Below are positions 1 through 8,499 of a DNA stretch of 34,206 nucleotides, piece after piece. Position numbers and translations under genes: made by a program. Each line of letters starts with the position of its first letter. Position 1 is the stretch's first letter. The notes under the pieces were generated by a model, which was given only the letters and a program-made list of their open reading frames with translations, ran no database searches and was not told where the DNA came from. The DNA is from Rhodoplanes serenus (GTDB taxonomy: Bacteria; Pseudomonadota; Alphaproteobacteria; Rhizobiales; Xanthobacteraceae): contig CAMDFO010000049.1 of assembly GCA_945897515.1 (NCBI GenBank), positions 1 through 34,206 on the forward strand, in the 5' to 3' direction.

Positions 1-224
1 GCGCGATCAGGCGCACCATGCTGCTCACCGTGGAGGGCGAGAAGGACGACATCTGCGCCGTCGGACAGACGGTTGCGGCGCACGACCTCTGCGCCAGCTT
101 GCGGCCTTACAGAAAGCGCCACCACATGCAGCCAGGCGTGGGACATTACGGCGTGTTCAGCGGCAAGCGCTGGGAGAGCCAAATCTATCCGCTGGTGAAG
201 AACGTCATCCTGTCGAGCGAATAG
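1..224 (+). CDS. phaZ: Intracellular polyhydroxyalkanoate depolymerase, C-terminal fragment
   Basis: Only the last 73 or so codons are in the window; the reading frame enters at base 3 and stops with TAG at 222-224. The visible residues include LLTVEGEKDD, AAHDLC, and HMQPGVGHYGVFSGKRW. These match my memory of the C-terminal end of intracellular PHB depolymerases (alpha/beta hydrolase fold), where the histidine in the PGVGHYG stretch is the catalytic-triad His and the Asp pair in EGEKDD lies near the triad Asp. These enzymes mobilise cytoplasmic polyhydroxybutyrate granules. The gene converges on rne, with 81 bp between the stop codons. The N-terminal part and the nucleophilic serine are outside the window, so the substrate class cannot be confirmed here. 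Confidence 0.8.
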   Translation, partial: AIRRTMLLTVEGEKDDICAVGQTVAAHDLCASLRPYRKRHHMQPGVGHYGVFSGKRWESQIYPLVKNVILSSE

Positions 225-229
225 TCAGC

Positions 230-253
230 GCACCGCCGCCGCAGCGACGGTGC
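230..253. terminator. Stem-loop between convergent phaZ and rne
   Basis: A 10-position stem (nine pairs and one C-A mismatch) with a 4-base CGCA loop: GCACCG at 230-235 pairs with CGGTGC at 248-253, and CGC at 237-239 with GCG at 244-246. It lies 5 bases after the phaZ stop codon. There is no T-run on either side, so it is not a classical intrinsic terminator. It may protect 3' ends or help a factor-dependent stop. Confidence 0.35.
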
Positions 254-305
254 CGTCATCCTGGGTTGCGGTGGCGCGACGCCGGGTTCGAGCCCTTCGC
301 CTCGG

Positions 306-3300
306 CTAATTCTTGTCGCTGCCACCCATCAGGCGCTTCGCCCACCATCCGGTGCGCCGCGGCTTGTTGGCGTCGTCCGGTGCGGACGGACTCGACACCA
401 CCGCGGCTGGCGGCTCGGGCTGCGCAACCGGAATCGGGACCGGAACAGGCGCGCTTTCGCTGAACACTGGCGCGGGTTCCCGCACGGTCGAGCGGCGTCG
501 CGGTGCCTCGGCGGCGGCAGCGGGCGGTGGCGCCGATGGGGCAGGGGGCGTCGGCACCGCAGGCTCCATCGCAACCGGCTGCGGCGCGGGTCGCTCGATG
601 CGCGGCGCGTAGGTGTCGGACGCGATGTCGTGGGCGGGCGGCTGCGGTTGGTCTTGCGACCAGTCCGGCTGTTGCCCTTGCGGTTGCGACTCGTGTGGGA
701 GTTCCTGGGACCGATCATGTCCCGGTCCGATGCCCTGTTGGAAGTTCGGGTCGTCGCGGTCGCGGCGGTTGCGGCGGCCGCCGCGACGTCCACGCCGGCG
801 TCGGCGAAGCTCGCCATTGCCGTTTGCTCCTTCGGCATCGCGCGGCGGACCGCCGTTGCCCGCCGGTGGCGCAAGACCGCTGTCTGCCGGCAAGCCGTCA
901 TGTGAAGGCTGACTGTAGTCCGGCTGCGCATCGGAATGCGCTCCGCCGGCGTCTTGCGCGAACGGGCCGCGCTCGGCCGGGGCATGTTCGCGCCCTTCGC
1001 CGCCACGACCCTCTTCGCGGCCTTCGCCGCGGCCGCGTCCCCGCCGCCGGCGGCGCCGGCCCCGGCCGTCGCGTTCGCCGCTGTCGCGCTCGCTGCCTTC
1101 CTGGCGCGGTGCGCCGTCGCTTTCCTCCGGCACGTCTTCCTCGGAGCTTTGGGTTTGGGTTTTGTCGCCCTCAGCGGCTTCTTCTTCGAAATCCGCCTCG
1201 ATCGCCGCGTCCTCCGGTTCTTCTTCCAGCACCGGCATGGCGGCGCTGTTCTGAGCCGCCAGCGCCTTGGCCTGTTCGAGCGTCATCACCTGCTCGCCGC
1301 GGTCGATCGCGAACGAAATCTGGCCTTCGATATTTTCGTCGGCGTTGACGGTGATGGTGATGCGATAGCGCTGCTCGAGCGCCTGCAGATGGGCGCGCTT
1401 GTGATTGAGCACGTAGAGCGCGATTTCCGGCCGGGTGCGGACGATCTGGTTGTGCGTGGCGCCCTTCTGCAGCGACTCTTCAAGCGCACGCAGGAGCTGG
1501 AGCGCAACCGAGGACACCGAGCGCATATGGCCGGTGCCGCCGCAGTGCGCGCACTTCTCGGTCGAGCTTTCGAGCACGCTGGTGCGGATGCGCTGCCGGG
1601 ACATTTCCAGCAGGCCGAAATGCGAGATGCGGCCGACCTGGATGCGGGCGCGATCGTTGCGCAGCGCGTCCTTCATCCGCCGTTCGACGGTGCGGTTGTT
1701 GCGCTTCTCGTCCATGTCGATGAAGTCGATGACGATCAGCCCGGCGAGGTCGCGCAGGCGAAGCTGGCGCGCGACTTCCTCGGCGGCTTCGACGTTGGTC
1801 TTGAGCGCCGTGTCCTCGATGTGGTGCTCGCGCGTCGAGCGGCCGGAGTTCACGTCGATGGCGACCAGCGCCTCGGTCTGGTTGATCACGATGTAGCCGC
1901 CGGAGCGCAATTGCACGGTCGGCGAGAACATGGCGTCGAGCTGACTCTCGATGCCGTAGCGTGCAAAGACCGGCTGGGTGTCCTTGTAAAGCTTCACGTT
2001 CTTCGCATGGCTCGGCATGAGCATGCGCATGAAGTCCTTGGCGTCTTTGTAGCCCTCCTCGCCGGCGACCACGATCTCCTCGATGTCTTTCGAGTACAGA
2101 TCGCGGATCGAACGCTTGGCGAGCGAGCCCTCCTCATAGACCAGCGTGGGCGCGGTGGACTTGAGCGTGAGGTCGCGCACCGTTTCCCACAATCGCAACA
2201 GGTATTCGAAATCGCGCTTGACCTCGGCCTTGGTGCGCGCGGCGCCTGCGGTCCGCAGGATGACGCCCATGCCCTCCGGCACTTCGAGTTCGTCGGCGAT
2301 CTCGCGCAGCTTCTTGCGGTCTTCGGTCGAGGTGATCTTGCGGCTGATGCCGCCGCCGCGCGCGGTGTTCGGCATCAGCACCGAATAGCGGCCGGCGAGC
2401 GACAGGTAGGTGGTCAGCGCCGCGCCCTTGGTGCCGCGCTCTTCCTTGACCACCTGCACCAGCATCACCTGCCGGCGCTTGATGACCTCCTGGATCTTGT
2501 ACTGGCGGCGGTGGCGCGGCGCACGGTCCAGCACCTCTTCCATGGCATCTGCGCCGCCGACGGTATCGACGATCTCTTCTTCTTCGTCGGCGCCGTGCCC
2601 GTTGTCTTGACTACCGGCCTCCTGGAAACTGGTTTGGCCATAGCTGCGATCGCTGTCGCCGTCGCTGGCGGGTTGTTCGCCGTCGTGGGCCTCGCTCGGA
2701 GAATGAGACGTTTGGTCGGCCTCGGCTTGCCCGTATCCGTGTTCGGAACGGTGTTCGGTTTCTTGTGCGCCAGCACCAGTCTCCGGGTGGACCGGATCGG
2801 CTGCGGCGATTTCCGCCGGCACCGGAGGATTCTCGGTTTCGCCGATCGGCGGAGTCTCGGGATAGGCCTGCGGCTGGGCTTCGAATTCGTGGGTGGGCGT
2901 GGAGGGATGTTCGCCGCTCGGCAGGTCGGCCGTCGCGTCGCCAGTCCCGGAACGCTGCAAATCCTCCGCGGAGTCGCTCCCGTGTTCGGAGCCAACGGCG
3001 TCGCTCCGTACCGCATCGTCGGGCCGCTCGCTGCGGCGCGCCTCCCGATGGCGACTGCGGCCGCCGCGGCGGCCCTTGTTGCCACCACCACCGCCGCCGC
3101 CGCGGCGGTTCTCGTCTTCGTCGTCGAAGTCACGCGCGGCGCGCGCATCGTCGTCGATCAGCGCCTGCCGGTCTGCAACCGGAATCTGGTAATAGTCCGG
3201 GTGGATTTCGCTGAAGGCGAGGAAACCGTGGCGGTTGCCGCCGTAATCCACAAACGCCGCCTGGAGCGACGGCTCAACGCGCGTCACCTTGGCGAGGTAG

Positions 3301-3425
3301 ATGTTTCCCCGGAGCTGCTTGCGGTGCGCAGTCTCGAAGTCGAATTCTTCAACCCGATTGCCGCGCAGAACGACCACCCGGGTTTCTTCCGGATGGGTCG
3401 CATCGATAAGCATTTTGTTGGCCAT
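306..3425 (-). CDS. rne: Ribonuclease E
   Basis: A 1039-residue endoribonuclease that scaffolds the RNA degradosome and processes mRNA, rRNA and tRNA precursors. The N-terminus (MANKMLIDATHPEETR) is typical of alphaproteobacterial RNase E, and a GAGA Shine-Dalgarno lies upstream. The S1 domain begins near residue 37 and is interrupted by an acidic, Gly/Arg/Glu-rich low-complexity insertion from about 88 to 300; it resumes near 308. The catalytic DNase I-like part carries D524 and N526 (AIDVNSG) and the Asp cluster of VIDFIDMD at 565-571. The Zn-link is C625-x2-C628. The C-terminal half (from about 740) is disordered, with acidic stretches and two Arg-rich blocks likely to bind RNA. The extreme C-terminus carries RRTGWWAKR, like the GWW PNPase-recognition motif known from Caulobacter RNase E. 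A long open frame antisense to this gene is a composition artefact. Confidence 0.97.
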   Translation of the reverse strand: MANKMLIDATHPEETRVVVLRGNRVEEFDFETAHRKQLRGNIYLAKVTRVEPSLQAAFVDYGGNRHGFLAFSEIHPDYYQIPVADRQALIDDDARAARDFDDEDENRRGGGGGGGNKGRRGGRSRHREARRSERPDDAVRSDAVGSEHGSDSAEDLQRSGTGDATADLPSGEHPSTPTHEFEAQPQAYPETPPIGETENPPVPAEIAAADPVHPETGAGAQETEHRSEHGYGQAEADQTSHSPSEAHDGEQPASDGDSDRSYGQTSFQEAGSQDNGHGADEEEEIVDTVGGADAMEEVLDRAPRHRRQYKIQEVIKRRQVMLVQVVKEERGTKGAALTTYLSLAGRYSVLMPNTARGGGISRKITSTEDRKKLREIADELEVPEGMGVILRTAGAARTKAEVKRDFEYLLRLWETVRDLTLKSTAPTLVYEEGSLAKRSIRDLYSKDIEEIVVAGEEGYKDAKDFMRMLMPSHAKNVKLYKDTQPVFARYGIESQLDAMFSPTVQLRSGGYIVINQTEALVAIDVNSGRSTREHHIEDTALKTNVEAAEEVARQLRLRDLAGLIVIDFIDMDEKRNNRTVERRMKDALRNDRARIQVGRISHFGLLEMSRQRIRTSVLESSTEKCAHCGGTGHMRSVSSVALQLLRALEESLQKGATHNQIVRTRPEIALYVLNHKRAHLQALEQRYRITITVNADENIEGQISFAIDRGEQVMTLEQAKALAAQNSAAMPVLEEEPEDAAIEADFEEEAAEGDKTQTQSSEEDVPEESDGAPRQEGSERDSGERDGRGRRRRRRGRGRGEGREEGRGGEGREHAPAERGPFAQDAGGAHSDAQPDYSQPSHDGLPADSGLAPPAGNGGPPRDAEGANGNGELRRRRRGRRGGRRNRRDRDDPNFQQGIGPGHDRSQELPHESQPQGQQPDWSQDQPQPPAHDIASDTYAPRIERPAPQPVAMEPAVPTPPAPSAPPPAAAAEAPRRRSTVREPAPVFSESAPVPVPIPVAQPEPPAAVVSSPSAPDDANKPRRTGWWAKRLMGGSDKN

Positions 3426-4021
3426 TGAACTGTCTCTTTATGGCGTACCGGCTCGCAGCCCTCCGTGAGGAATAGCGCGAACCCAGGTTGCCTGATCTGT
3501 CGTGGGATGATGGGCGGGCAGCAAGGCGCTGCAAAGCGGCACAGTCCGGCAGATCGCGCGAAGCTATTTCGCCGCGATTCGACCGGAGTTGGATATACGC
3601 TTCGGGCATGACCTCGACCCGTTAGGGGCGGTGGCTCTCTGGGCCACCGGTCGCTTTACCCTCGGTCCGCGGCGGATGCGCGCATTTGTGTATAAGCGCC
3701 GCCGCGCTATCCGGCTGTCCTCAACAAGGGCCTCGGCGTTGATCGCCCCAGTCATGCGCGAAAGCGCGGAAAGGGGGCGGTCGCAGGTCGTCCGTCAGGC
3801 CGGTCCCCGTGGGGAGCGATCGCCGAAGGACGCGCCGGAGGCCCGAACGCGGCACAACCGGGGTACTCAACCGTGAGCACCACTTACTTACGGCTGGACG
3901 GGGGGAATGGCAAGCACGTCGCTCAAAGGCCACACCCCAGGCTCACCTGCACCGTCGAATTAAGTTCCGGTTAACCCTGCGTTCCTTAGGGTGTAAGCAG
4001 GGGCTCGGAGGCTCGGGATTC
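3426..4021. promoter_or_regulatory. 596-bp divergent rne/amiC intergenic region with several hairpins
   Basis: No convincing gene lies between the rne and amiC starts, which diverge. The region holds several stem-loops: 3555-3576 (8 pairs, one bulge), 3630-3648 (8 pairs counting one G-U, 3-base loop), 3756-3767 (GCGC stem with GAAA loop on the plus strand), 3776-3824 (9-pair closing stem enclosing a smaller hairpin) and 3862-3881. A TTATAC hexamer on the minus strand (3690-3695) is a possible rne -10, but no -35 fits at normal spacing. In Escherichia coli the rne 5' leader mediates autoregulation, and in Rhodobacter a small RNA (UpsE) derives from it, so a long structured rne leader is plausible. 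Which strand carries the RNA cannot be decided from this sequence. Confidence 0.4.
3960..3974 (+). promoter_or_regulatory. CtrA-box candidate upstream of amiC
   Basis: An exact TTAA-N7-TTAA, with the right half extended to TTAACC, lies about 47 bp before the amiC start. This is the consensus for the alphaproteobacterial cell-cycle regulator CtrA. It is the only exact match I found by eye in the window. Confidence 0.5.
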
Positions 4022-5275
4022 GTGGCCAATCGGGCGGCACACCTCATTTTTGCCGTGGCTTCTATGCTGCTGACCGCTGCCGGCACCGGCACGGCTCAGC
4101 GGTCGGCAACCCGTGCGTCCGCGCCCGATCCCTATCCGGTTGCCACCGATACCAGACTCGGCGGCGACGACACCCAGACCCGCTTCGTCGTCGATTTGAG
4201 CCGCAAGATCGATTTGCGGGTGTTTACGCTCGCCGATCCCTATCGCGTGGTCCTGGATCTTCCACAAGTGACCTTCAAGCTGCCTGCGAAAACCGGCGAA
4301 ACCGGCCGCGGACTGGTCAAGGCCTATCGCTTCGGACTGGTGATGCAGGGCGGTTCCCGCATCGTGCTCGATGTCGGAAAGCCGGTGCGAATCGAGAAGG
4401 CGTTCGTGTTGGATGCGACCGAGGGGCAGCCGGCTCGCTTGGTGCTGGACCTGGCAGCGGTCGACCGCGAGACCTTCATGCGCACGCTCGCGCTCGAGAA
4501 CGCCCGTCCGATGCGCGCGCCCGACCGATCCCAATACGACCGCGATGCCAACAAGGGCGATCCGCGCCCGATCGTCGTGATCGACCCCGGCCATGGCGGC
4601 ATCGATCACGGCACCCGCGCAGCCGGTGGCGATATCACTGAGAAGGCCCTGGTGCTCGAGTTTGCGCTGATCCTGCGCGACCAGCTCGAAAAGACCGGCA
4701 AGTATCGCGTCGTCATGACGCGAACCGACGATACCTTTGTCCCGCTTGGCGAACGCATGCGGATGGCGCGGACGCGCCAGGCCGCATTGTTCATCTCGGT
4801 GCACGCCGACGCGCTTCGCAAGAGCGAAGGCGAGGCCCAGGGCGCCACGGTCTATACGGTGTCCGACACCGCCTCGGACTCGGAGGCCGCCCGGCTGGCG
4901 GAAAACGAGAACCGCGCCGACGTGATTTCCGGCATCGATCTGTCGCACGAGCCTGGCGATGTCGCCGATATTCTGATCGACCTGGCCCAGCGCGAAACCA
5001 AGACGTTTTCCCTGCATTTCGCCAAGACGCTGGTCACCGAATTGCGCAACGTCGCGCGCCTGCACAAGCACCCGCTGAAATCGGCTGGCTTCAAGGTGCT
5101 ACGCGCACCCGACGTGCCTTCGGTCCTGCTCGAACTGGGGTACGTGTCGAACAAGGAAGATCTCAAACAGCTCACTTCCGGGGCGTGGCGCGCCCGGACG
5201 GCGACCTCCATTGCGCAGGCGGTCGATACCTTCTTCAACACCCGGCTCGCCGGCGCCGCGGCCGGAGCGCGCTGA
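4022..5275 (+). CDS. amiC: N-acetylmuramoyl-L-alanine amidase (AmiC type)
   Basis: A 417-residue periplasmic Zn amidase that cleaves the bond between N-acetylmuramic acid and L-alanine, normally to separate daughter cells. I chose the GTG at 4022: GGAGG at 4007-4011 lies 10 bases upstream and the product then begins with a signal peptide (hydrophobic stretch AHLIFAVASMLLTAAG, likely cleavage near GTAQ). The frame is open further upstream to 3809, but that part has no protein-like features. An AMIN-type beta domain spans roughly residues 45-145. The Amidase_3 domain follows, with H191 in DPGHGG, the Glu of ITEKAL, the His of SVHADA and the Glu of LLELGYVSN. A CtrA-like box precedes the gene and mrcA follows on the same strand 180 bp later, so this is a cell-wall division cluster. 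Confidence 0.93.
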   Translation: MANRAAHLIFAVASMLLTAAGTGTAQRSATRASAPDPYPVATDTRLGGDDTQTRFVVDLSRKIDLRVFTLADPYRVVLDLPQVTFKLPAKTGETGRGLVKAYRFGLVMQGGSRIVLDVGKPVRIEKAFVLDATEGQPARLVLDLAAVDRETFMRTLALENARPMRAPDRSQYDRDANKGDPRPIVVIDPGHGGIDHGTRAAGGDITEKALVLEFALILRDQLEKTGKYRVVMTRTDDTFVPLGERMRMARTRQAALFISVHADALRKSEGEAQGATVYTVSDTASDSEAARLAENENRADVISGIDLSHEPGDVADILIDLAQRETKTFSLHFAKTLVTELRNVARLHKHPLKSAGFKVLRAPDVPSVLLELGYVSNKEDLKQLTSGAWRARTATSIAQAVDTFFNTRLAGAAAGAR

Positions 5276-5381
5276 CGGGTTATCGATGACCGCCAAGCCT
5301 CAGTTTGACCATAAAAACCGGCGATTCCTTAAACCGGATGCGCCGCGGTCGGGCTGCGGCGGGTGCCACGGGAACCACCGA

Positions 5382-5387
5382 TTGACA
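5382..5387 (+). promoter_or_regulatory. Possible -35 element of an mrcA promoter
   Basis: An exact TTGACA lies 68 bp before the mrcA start in the 180-bp gap after amiC. The hexamers at 16-18 bp spacing downstream are poor -10 matches. Alphaproteobacterial promoters often keep the -35 better than the -10, so this is only a candidate. Confidence 0.25.
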
Positions 5388-5455
5388 TCCGGGTTACCGG
5401 CAATACGGGATCGTGCTGACCGCGACGGCGGATCGGCGCGCATGGGTCATTTGCA

Positions 5456-7924
5456 ATGAAGCTTTTGCTGCGATTTGCGGGCTTTCTGTTCGCGGCCGGG
5501 ACCATCGTGTTCCTTGTCGGGATTGGCGCCGCCGCCGGCCTGCTTTGGCATTTTTCGAAGGACCTGCCGGACTATTCGCAACTTGCCGACTATGAGCCGC
5601 CGGTCATGACCCGCGTGCACGCCGGAGATGGCGCCCTGGTTGCCGAATATGCCACCCAGCGCCGGCTCTACATCCCGATCCAGGCCGTGCCGAAGATGGT
5701 GATCAACGCCTTCCTCGCCGCCGAGGATAAGAATTTCTACGACCATAACGGTCTCGACTTCATGGGCATCGCTCGTGCCGGCATGCTCTATGTGCAGAAC
5801 TACGGCTCAAGCCGGCGGCCGCAGGGCGCGTCCACCATCACCCAACAGGTGGCCAAGAACTTCCTGCTCACCAACGAAGTCTCGTTCGCGCGCAAGATCA
5901 AGGAGGCGCTGCTGGCGCTGAAGATCGAGCGCGCCTATTCCAAGGAAAAGATCCTCGAGCTTTATCTGAACGAGATCTACCTGGGATTCAGCGCCTACGG
6001 CGTTGCGGCGGCATCGCTGCTCTATTTCGACAAATCGGTGCACGAGCTCAATGTCGCAGAGGCCGCCTATCTCGCCGCGCTGCCGAAGGCTCCGAGCCTG
6101 CTGCATCCATTTCGCGCTCGCGATCGCGCGATCGAGCGACGCAACTACGTTATCGATCAGATGGTTTCGACCGGCGTGATCAAGACGGCCGATGGCGAGA
6201 AGTGGAAGAAAGACCCGCTCGCCGTTACCGCACGGCCGACCGGCGCGCACATCTTCGCGGCCGAATATTTCGCCGAAGAGGTTCGCCGCTGGATCTATGA
6301 AAAATACGGCGAGAAGACGCTCTACGAGGGCGGCCTCTCGGTTCGCACCACGCTCGATCCCAAGCTGCAGGTGCTTGCCCGCAAGGCGCTGGTCGACGGT
6401 CTTGTGAAATTCGACGAGAACCAGGGCTGGCGCGGTCCCGTTACCAAGCTCGTGCTTGCCGGCGACTGGGGACCGAAGCTTGCCGAGGTGAAGCAGCTTT
6501 CCGACATCGGATGGAAGCTGGCGGTGGTGCTGGAGACCAGCGATCAGTCCGCGCGCATCGGCCTCTATCCGAGCCGTGAGCCGGGCGGCGCGCTTCTGAA
6601 AGAACGCCAGACCGGCATCATCGGCATCGATGGCATGAAATGGGCGAAGGCCGCGGAAGGCTCGACTCGCGGCCGTGCGCCCACCAAGGTCAACCAGGTG
6701 CTCGAAGTGGGCGACGTCGTCTACGTCGAACCGCTCAACAAGGACAACAACACCTGGCGTCTGCGGCAGGTGCCGGAAATCTCCGGCGCCATCGTCGCGA
6801 TGGATCCGACGACCGGCCGCGTTCAGGCCATGGCCGGCGGCTTCTCCTACGATCAGAGCCAGTTCAACCGTGCGACACAGGCGATGCGGCAGCCCGGCTC
6901 GTCGTTCAAGCCGTTCGTTTATGCTGCTGCGTTGGACAACGGCTACACGCCCTCGACGGTCGTCATGGACGGACCGATCGAGATCGATCAGGGCCCGGGC
7001 CAGGCGCCCTGGCGGCCGGAGAACTATTCGACCGGCAAATATTATGGCCCGTCGACCCTGCGCACCGGCATCGAACTGTCGCGCAACACCATGACGGTGC
7101 GGCTGGCGCAGGACGTCGGCATGCCGCTGATCACAGAATACGCCAAGCGCTTCGGGGTCTACGACAACCTGCCGCCGTATCTGTCGTTCGCGCTCGGCGC
7201 CGGCGAGACCACGGTGCTGCGGATGACGGCCGCGTATGCGATGTTCGACAACGGCGGCAAGCGCATCATCCCGACGTTCATCGACCGCATCCAGGATCGC
7301 TACGGCCGCACCATCTACAAGCACGACCAGCGCGAATGCCGCGGCTGCACGGCGCCCAAGTGGCAGAACCAGCCTGAACCCACCATTATCGACCGCCGCG
7401 AGCAGGTGATCGACCCTATGACCGCCTATCAGATCACCTCGATGATGGAAGGCGTCGTGCAGCGCGGCACCGCCACGGTGGTTCGGCAGGTCGGCAAGCC
7501 GGTCGCAGGCAAGACCGGCACCACCAACGACGAAAAAGACGTCTGGTTCATCGGCTTCTCGCCCGATCTCGCGGTCGGCGTCTATCTCGGTTACGACAAG
7601 CCGCGCCAGATCGGCCGCGGCGCGACTGGCGGCGGCATGGCTGCGCCGATCGTCACCGAATTCCTCAAGACCGCGCTGGCCGACAAGCCGGCGGTGCCGT
7701 TCAAGGTGCCGGCCGGCATCAAGCTGATACGGATCGACTCCAAGAGCGGCATGCGCATCGGCTCCGGCGGCGAAGGCGGCCGGGTGATCCTGGAAGCGTT
7801 CAAGCCCGGCACCGCGCCGCCGGACAACTACTCGGTGATCGGCTATTCCGATCCGGGCGCCGGTCCTGCGGGCGCATCGCCGGAGGCGGATCGCGCTTTG
7901 CCAAGCGGCCGCGGCCTGTACTGA
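5456..7924 (+). CDS. mrcA: Penicillin-binding protein 1A (bifunctional transglycosylase/transpeptidase)
   Basis: An 822-residue class A PBP that polymerises glycan strands and crosslinks peptides in the periplasm. One N-terminal membrane anchor covers about residues 5-31. The glycosyltransferase (GT51) domain contains E90 in AAEDKNFY, then GASTITQQ near 124-131 and ELYLNEIYLG near 168-177. An OB-like insert (about 320-430) separates it from the transpeptidase domain, which has the S482-SF-K485 motif with the acylated serine, S542-R-N544, and K686-T-G688. A cysteine pair (RGCTAPK region, near 628-631) is an unusual local feature. Length is normal for alphaproteobacterial PBP1A. The Shine-Dalgarno is weak. 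The order amiC-mrcA-prfB downstream of a divergent rne is conserved in Rhizobiales as far as I recall. Confidence 0.96.
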   Translation: MKLLLRFAGFLFAAGTIVFLVGIGAAAGLLWHFSKDLPDYSQLADYEPPVMTRVHAGDGALVAEYATQRRLYIPIQAVPKMVINAFLAAEDKNFYDHNGLDFMGIARAGMLYVQNYGSSRRPQGASTITQQVAKNFLLTNEVSFARKIKEALLALKIERAYSKEKILELYLNEIYLGFSAYGVAAASLLYFDKSVHELNVAEAAYLAALPKAPSLLHPFRARDRAIERRNYVIDQMVSTGVIKTADGEKWKKDPLAVTARPTGAHIFAAEYFAEEVRRWIYEKYGEKTLYEGGLSVRTTLDPKLQVLARKALVDGLVKFDENQGWRGPVTKLVLAGDWGPKLAEVKQLSDIGWKLAVVLETSDQSARIGLYPSREPGGALLKERQTGIIGIDGMKWAKAAEGSTRGRAPTKVNQVLEVGDVVYVEPLNKDNNTWRLRQVPEISGAIVAMDPTTGRVQAMAGGFSYDQSQFNRATQAMRQPGSSFKPFVYAAALDNGYTPSTVVMDGPIEIDQGPGQAPWRPENYSTGKYYGPSTLRTGIELSRNTMTVRLAQDVGMPLITEYAKRFGVYDNLPPYLSFALGAGETTVLRMTAAYAMFDNGGKRIIPTFIDRIQDRYGRTIYKHDQRECRGCTAPKWQNQPEPTIIDRREQVIDPMTAYQITSMMEGVVQRGTATVVRQVGKPVAGKTGTTNDEKDVWFIGFSPDLAVGVYLGYDKPRQIGRGATGGGMAAPIVTEFLKTALADKPAVPFKVPAGIKLIRIDSKSGMRIGSGGEGGRVILEAFKPGTAPPDNYSVIGYSDPGAGPAGASPEADRALPSGRGLY

Positions 7925-7943
7925 CCAACGGCGCGCTGGCAGG

Positions 7944-8369
7944 TCAGGTCAATTTCTCCCACGTCATGGTGCGCACGCTCATGCGCCCGTTGACCACGTC
8001 GGGGCTCGGCTCCGTCGACAGGAGCACGCGATTGCCGTCGAAGCGCGCGTGCCGCACCTGGCTGGTGCCGGTCCAGGCTTCATTCCATGAAATGTCGACA
8101 TGATGGGTGACGGTGTTGCCTTCGACCGTATACGTCCCGGCATAGGCGAGCACACCCTGGAACAGATCCGCGGCTTCCGCTGGTGTCGGCGCAGCACCTT
8201 CCGGTTTCTTGCGGTTGCTGCGGGCATTGATGACGATCATGCGGCCGTCGGGACCGTAGTTGATAAAGCCCTCCGGGTTCGGTCCCCAGGCGTCGCGCTT
8301 TTCGCCAGTGGCCGAATCTTCGGCGGTGACGGATACGAGCTTCCAAGTTCCGATCAGCCGGTCGTTCAT
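7944..8369 (-). CDS. Lipocalin-like domain protein, function unknown
   Basis: A 141-residue protein starting MNDRLIGTWKLVS. I chose the ATG at 8369 because GAGG lies 6 bases upstream; the frame extends 30 codons further but that extension looks non-coding. The opening LIGTWKLVS (residues 5-13), the segment GFINYGPDGRMIV (about 34-46), a predominantly beta pattern and the C-terminal MSVRTMTWEKL fit the lipocalin-like family (Pfam Lipocalin_5 type), small cytoplasmic beta-barrel proteins with no settled substrate. No signal peptide is visible with the chosen start. The gene converges on mrcA (19 bp between stop codons) and diverges from prfB. Ligand binding is an inference from family only. Confidence 0.75.
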   Translation of the reverse strand: MNDRLIGTWKLVSVTAEDSATGEKRDAWGPNPEGFINYGPDGRMIVINARSNRKKPEGAAPTPAEAADLFQGVLAYAGTYTVEGNTVTHHVDISWNEAWTGTSQVRHARFDGNRVLLSTEPSPDVVNGRMSVRTMTWEKLT

Positions 8370-8440
8370 TGCAATCCTCGGTGCTGTTTCCCTGCAATCT
8401 AGGGCGCATCGACGGGATGGCGCAATCGCGGCTCCCGCTG

Positions 8441-8468
8441 TTGCACTTCCGCGTGGCAATCGTTAAAT
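8441..8468 (+). promoter_or_regulatory. prfB: Candidate prfB promoter
   Basis: TTGCAC at 8441-8446 and TTAAAT at 8463-8468 are separated by 16 bp, with the prfB start at 8500. The predicted leader would be about 25 bases. The -10 matches the consensus at 4 of 6 positions. Confidence 0.35.
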
Positions 8469-8499
8469 CCCGTATGGCCTCGGTGGCCGAGGAATCACT

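Noticed and set aside
285..294. GGTTCGAGCC resembling a tRNA T-arm
   Set aside because: The flanking bases do not form a 5-bp T-stem, and no acceptor or anticodon arm is present.
936..3428. 830-codon open frame on the plus strand, antisense to rne
   Set aside because: It mirrors rne almost fully; the translation is low-complexity and unlike any protein, as expected from high-GC codon use. rne on the other strand is certain.
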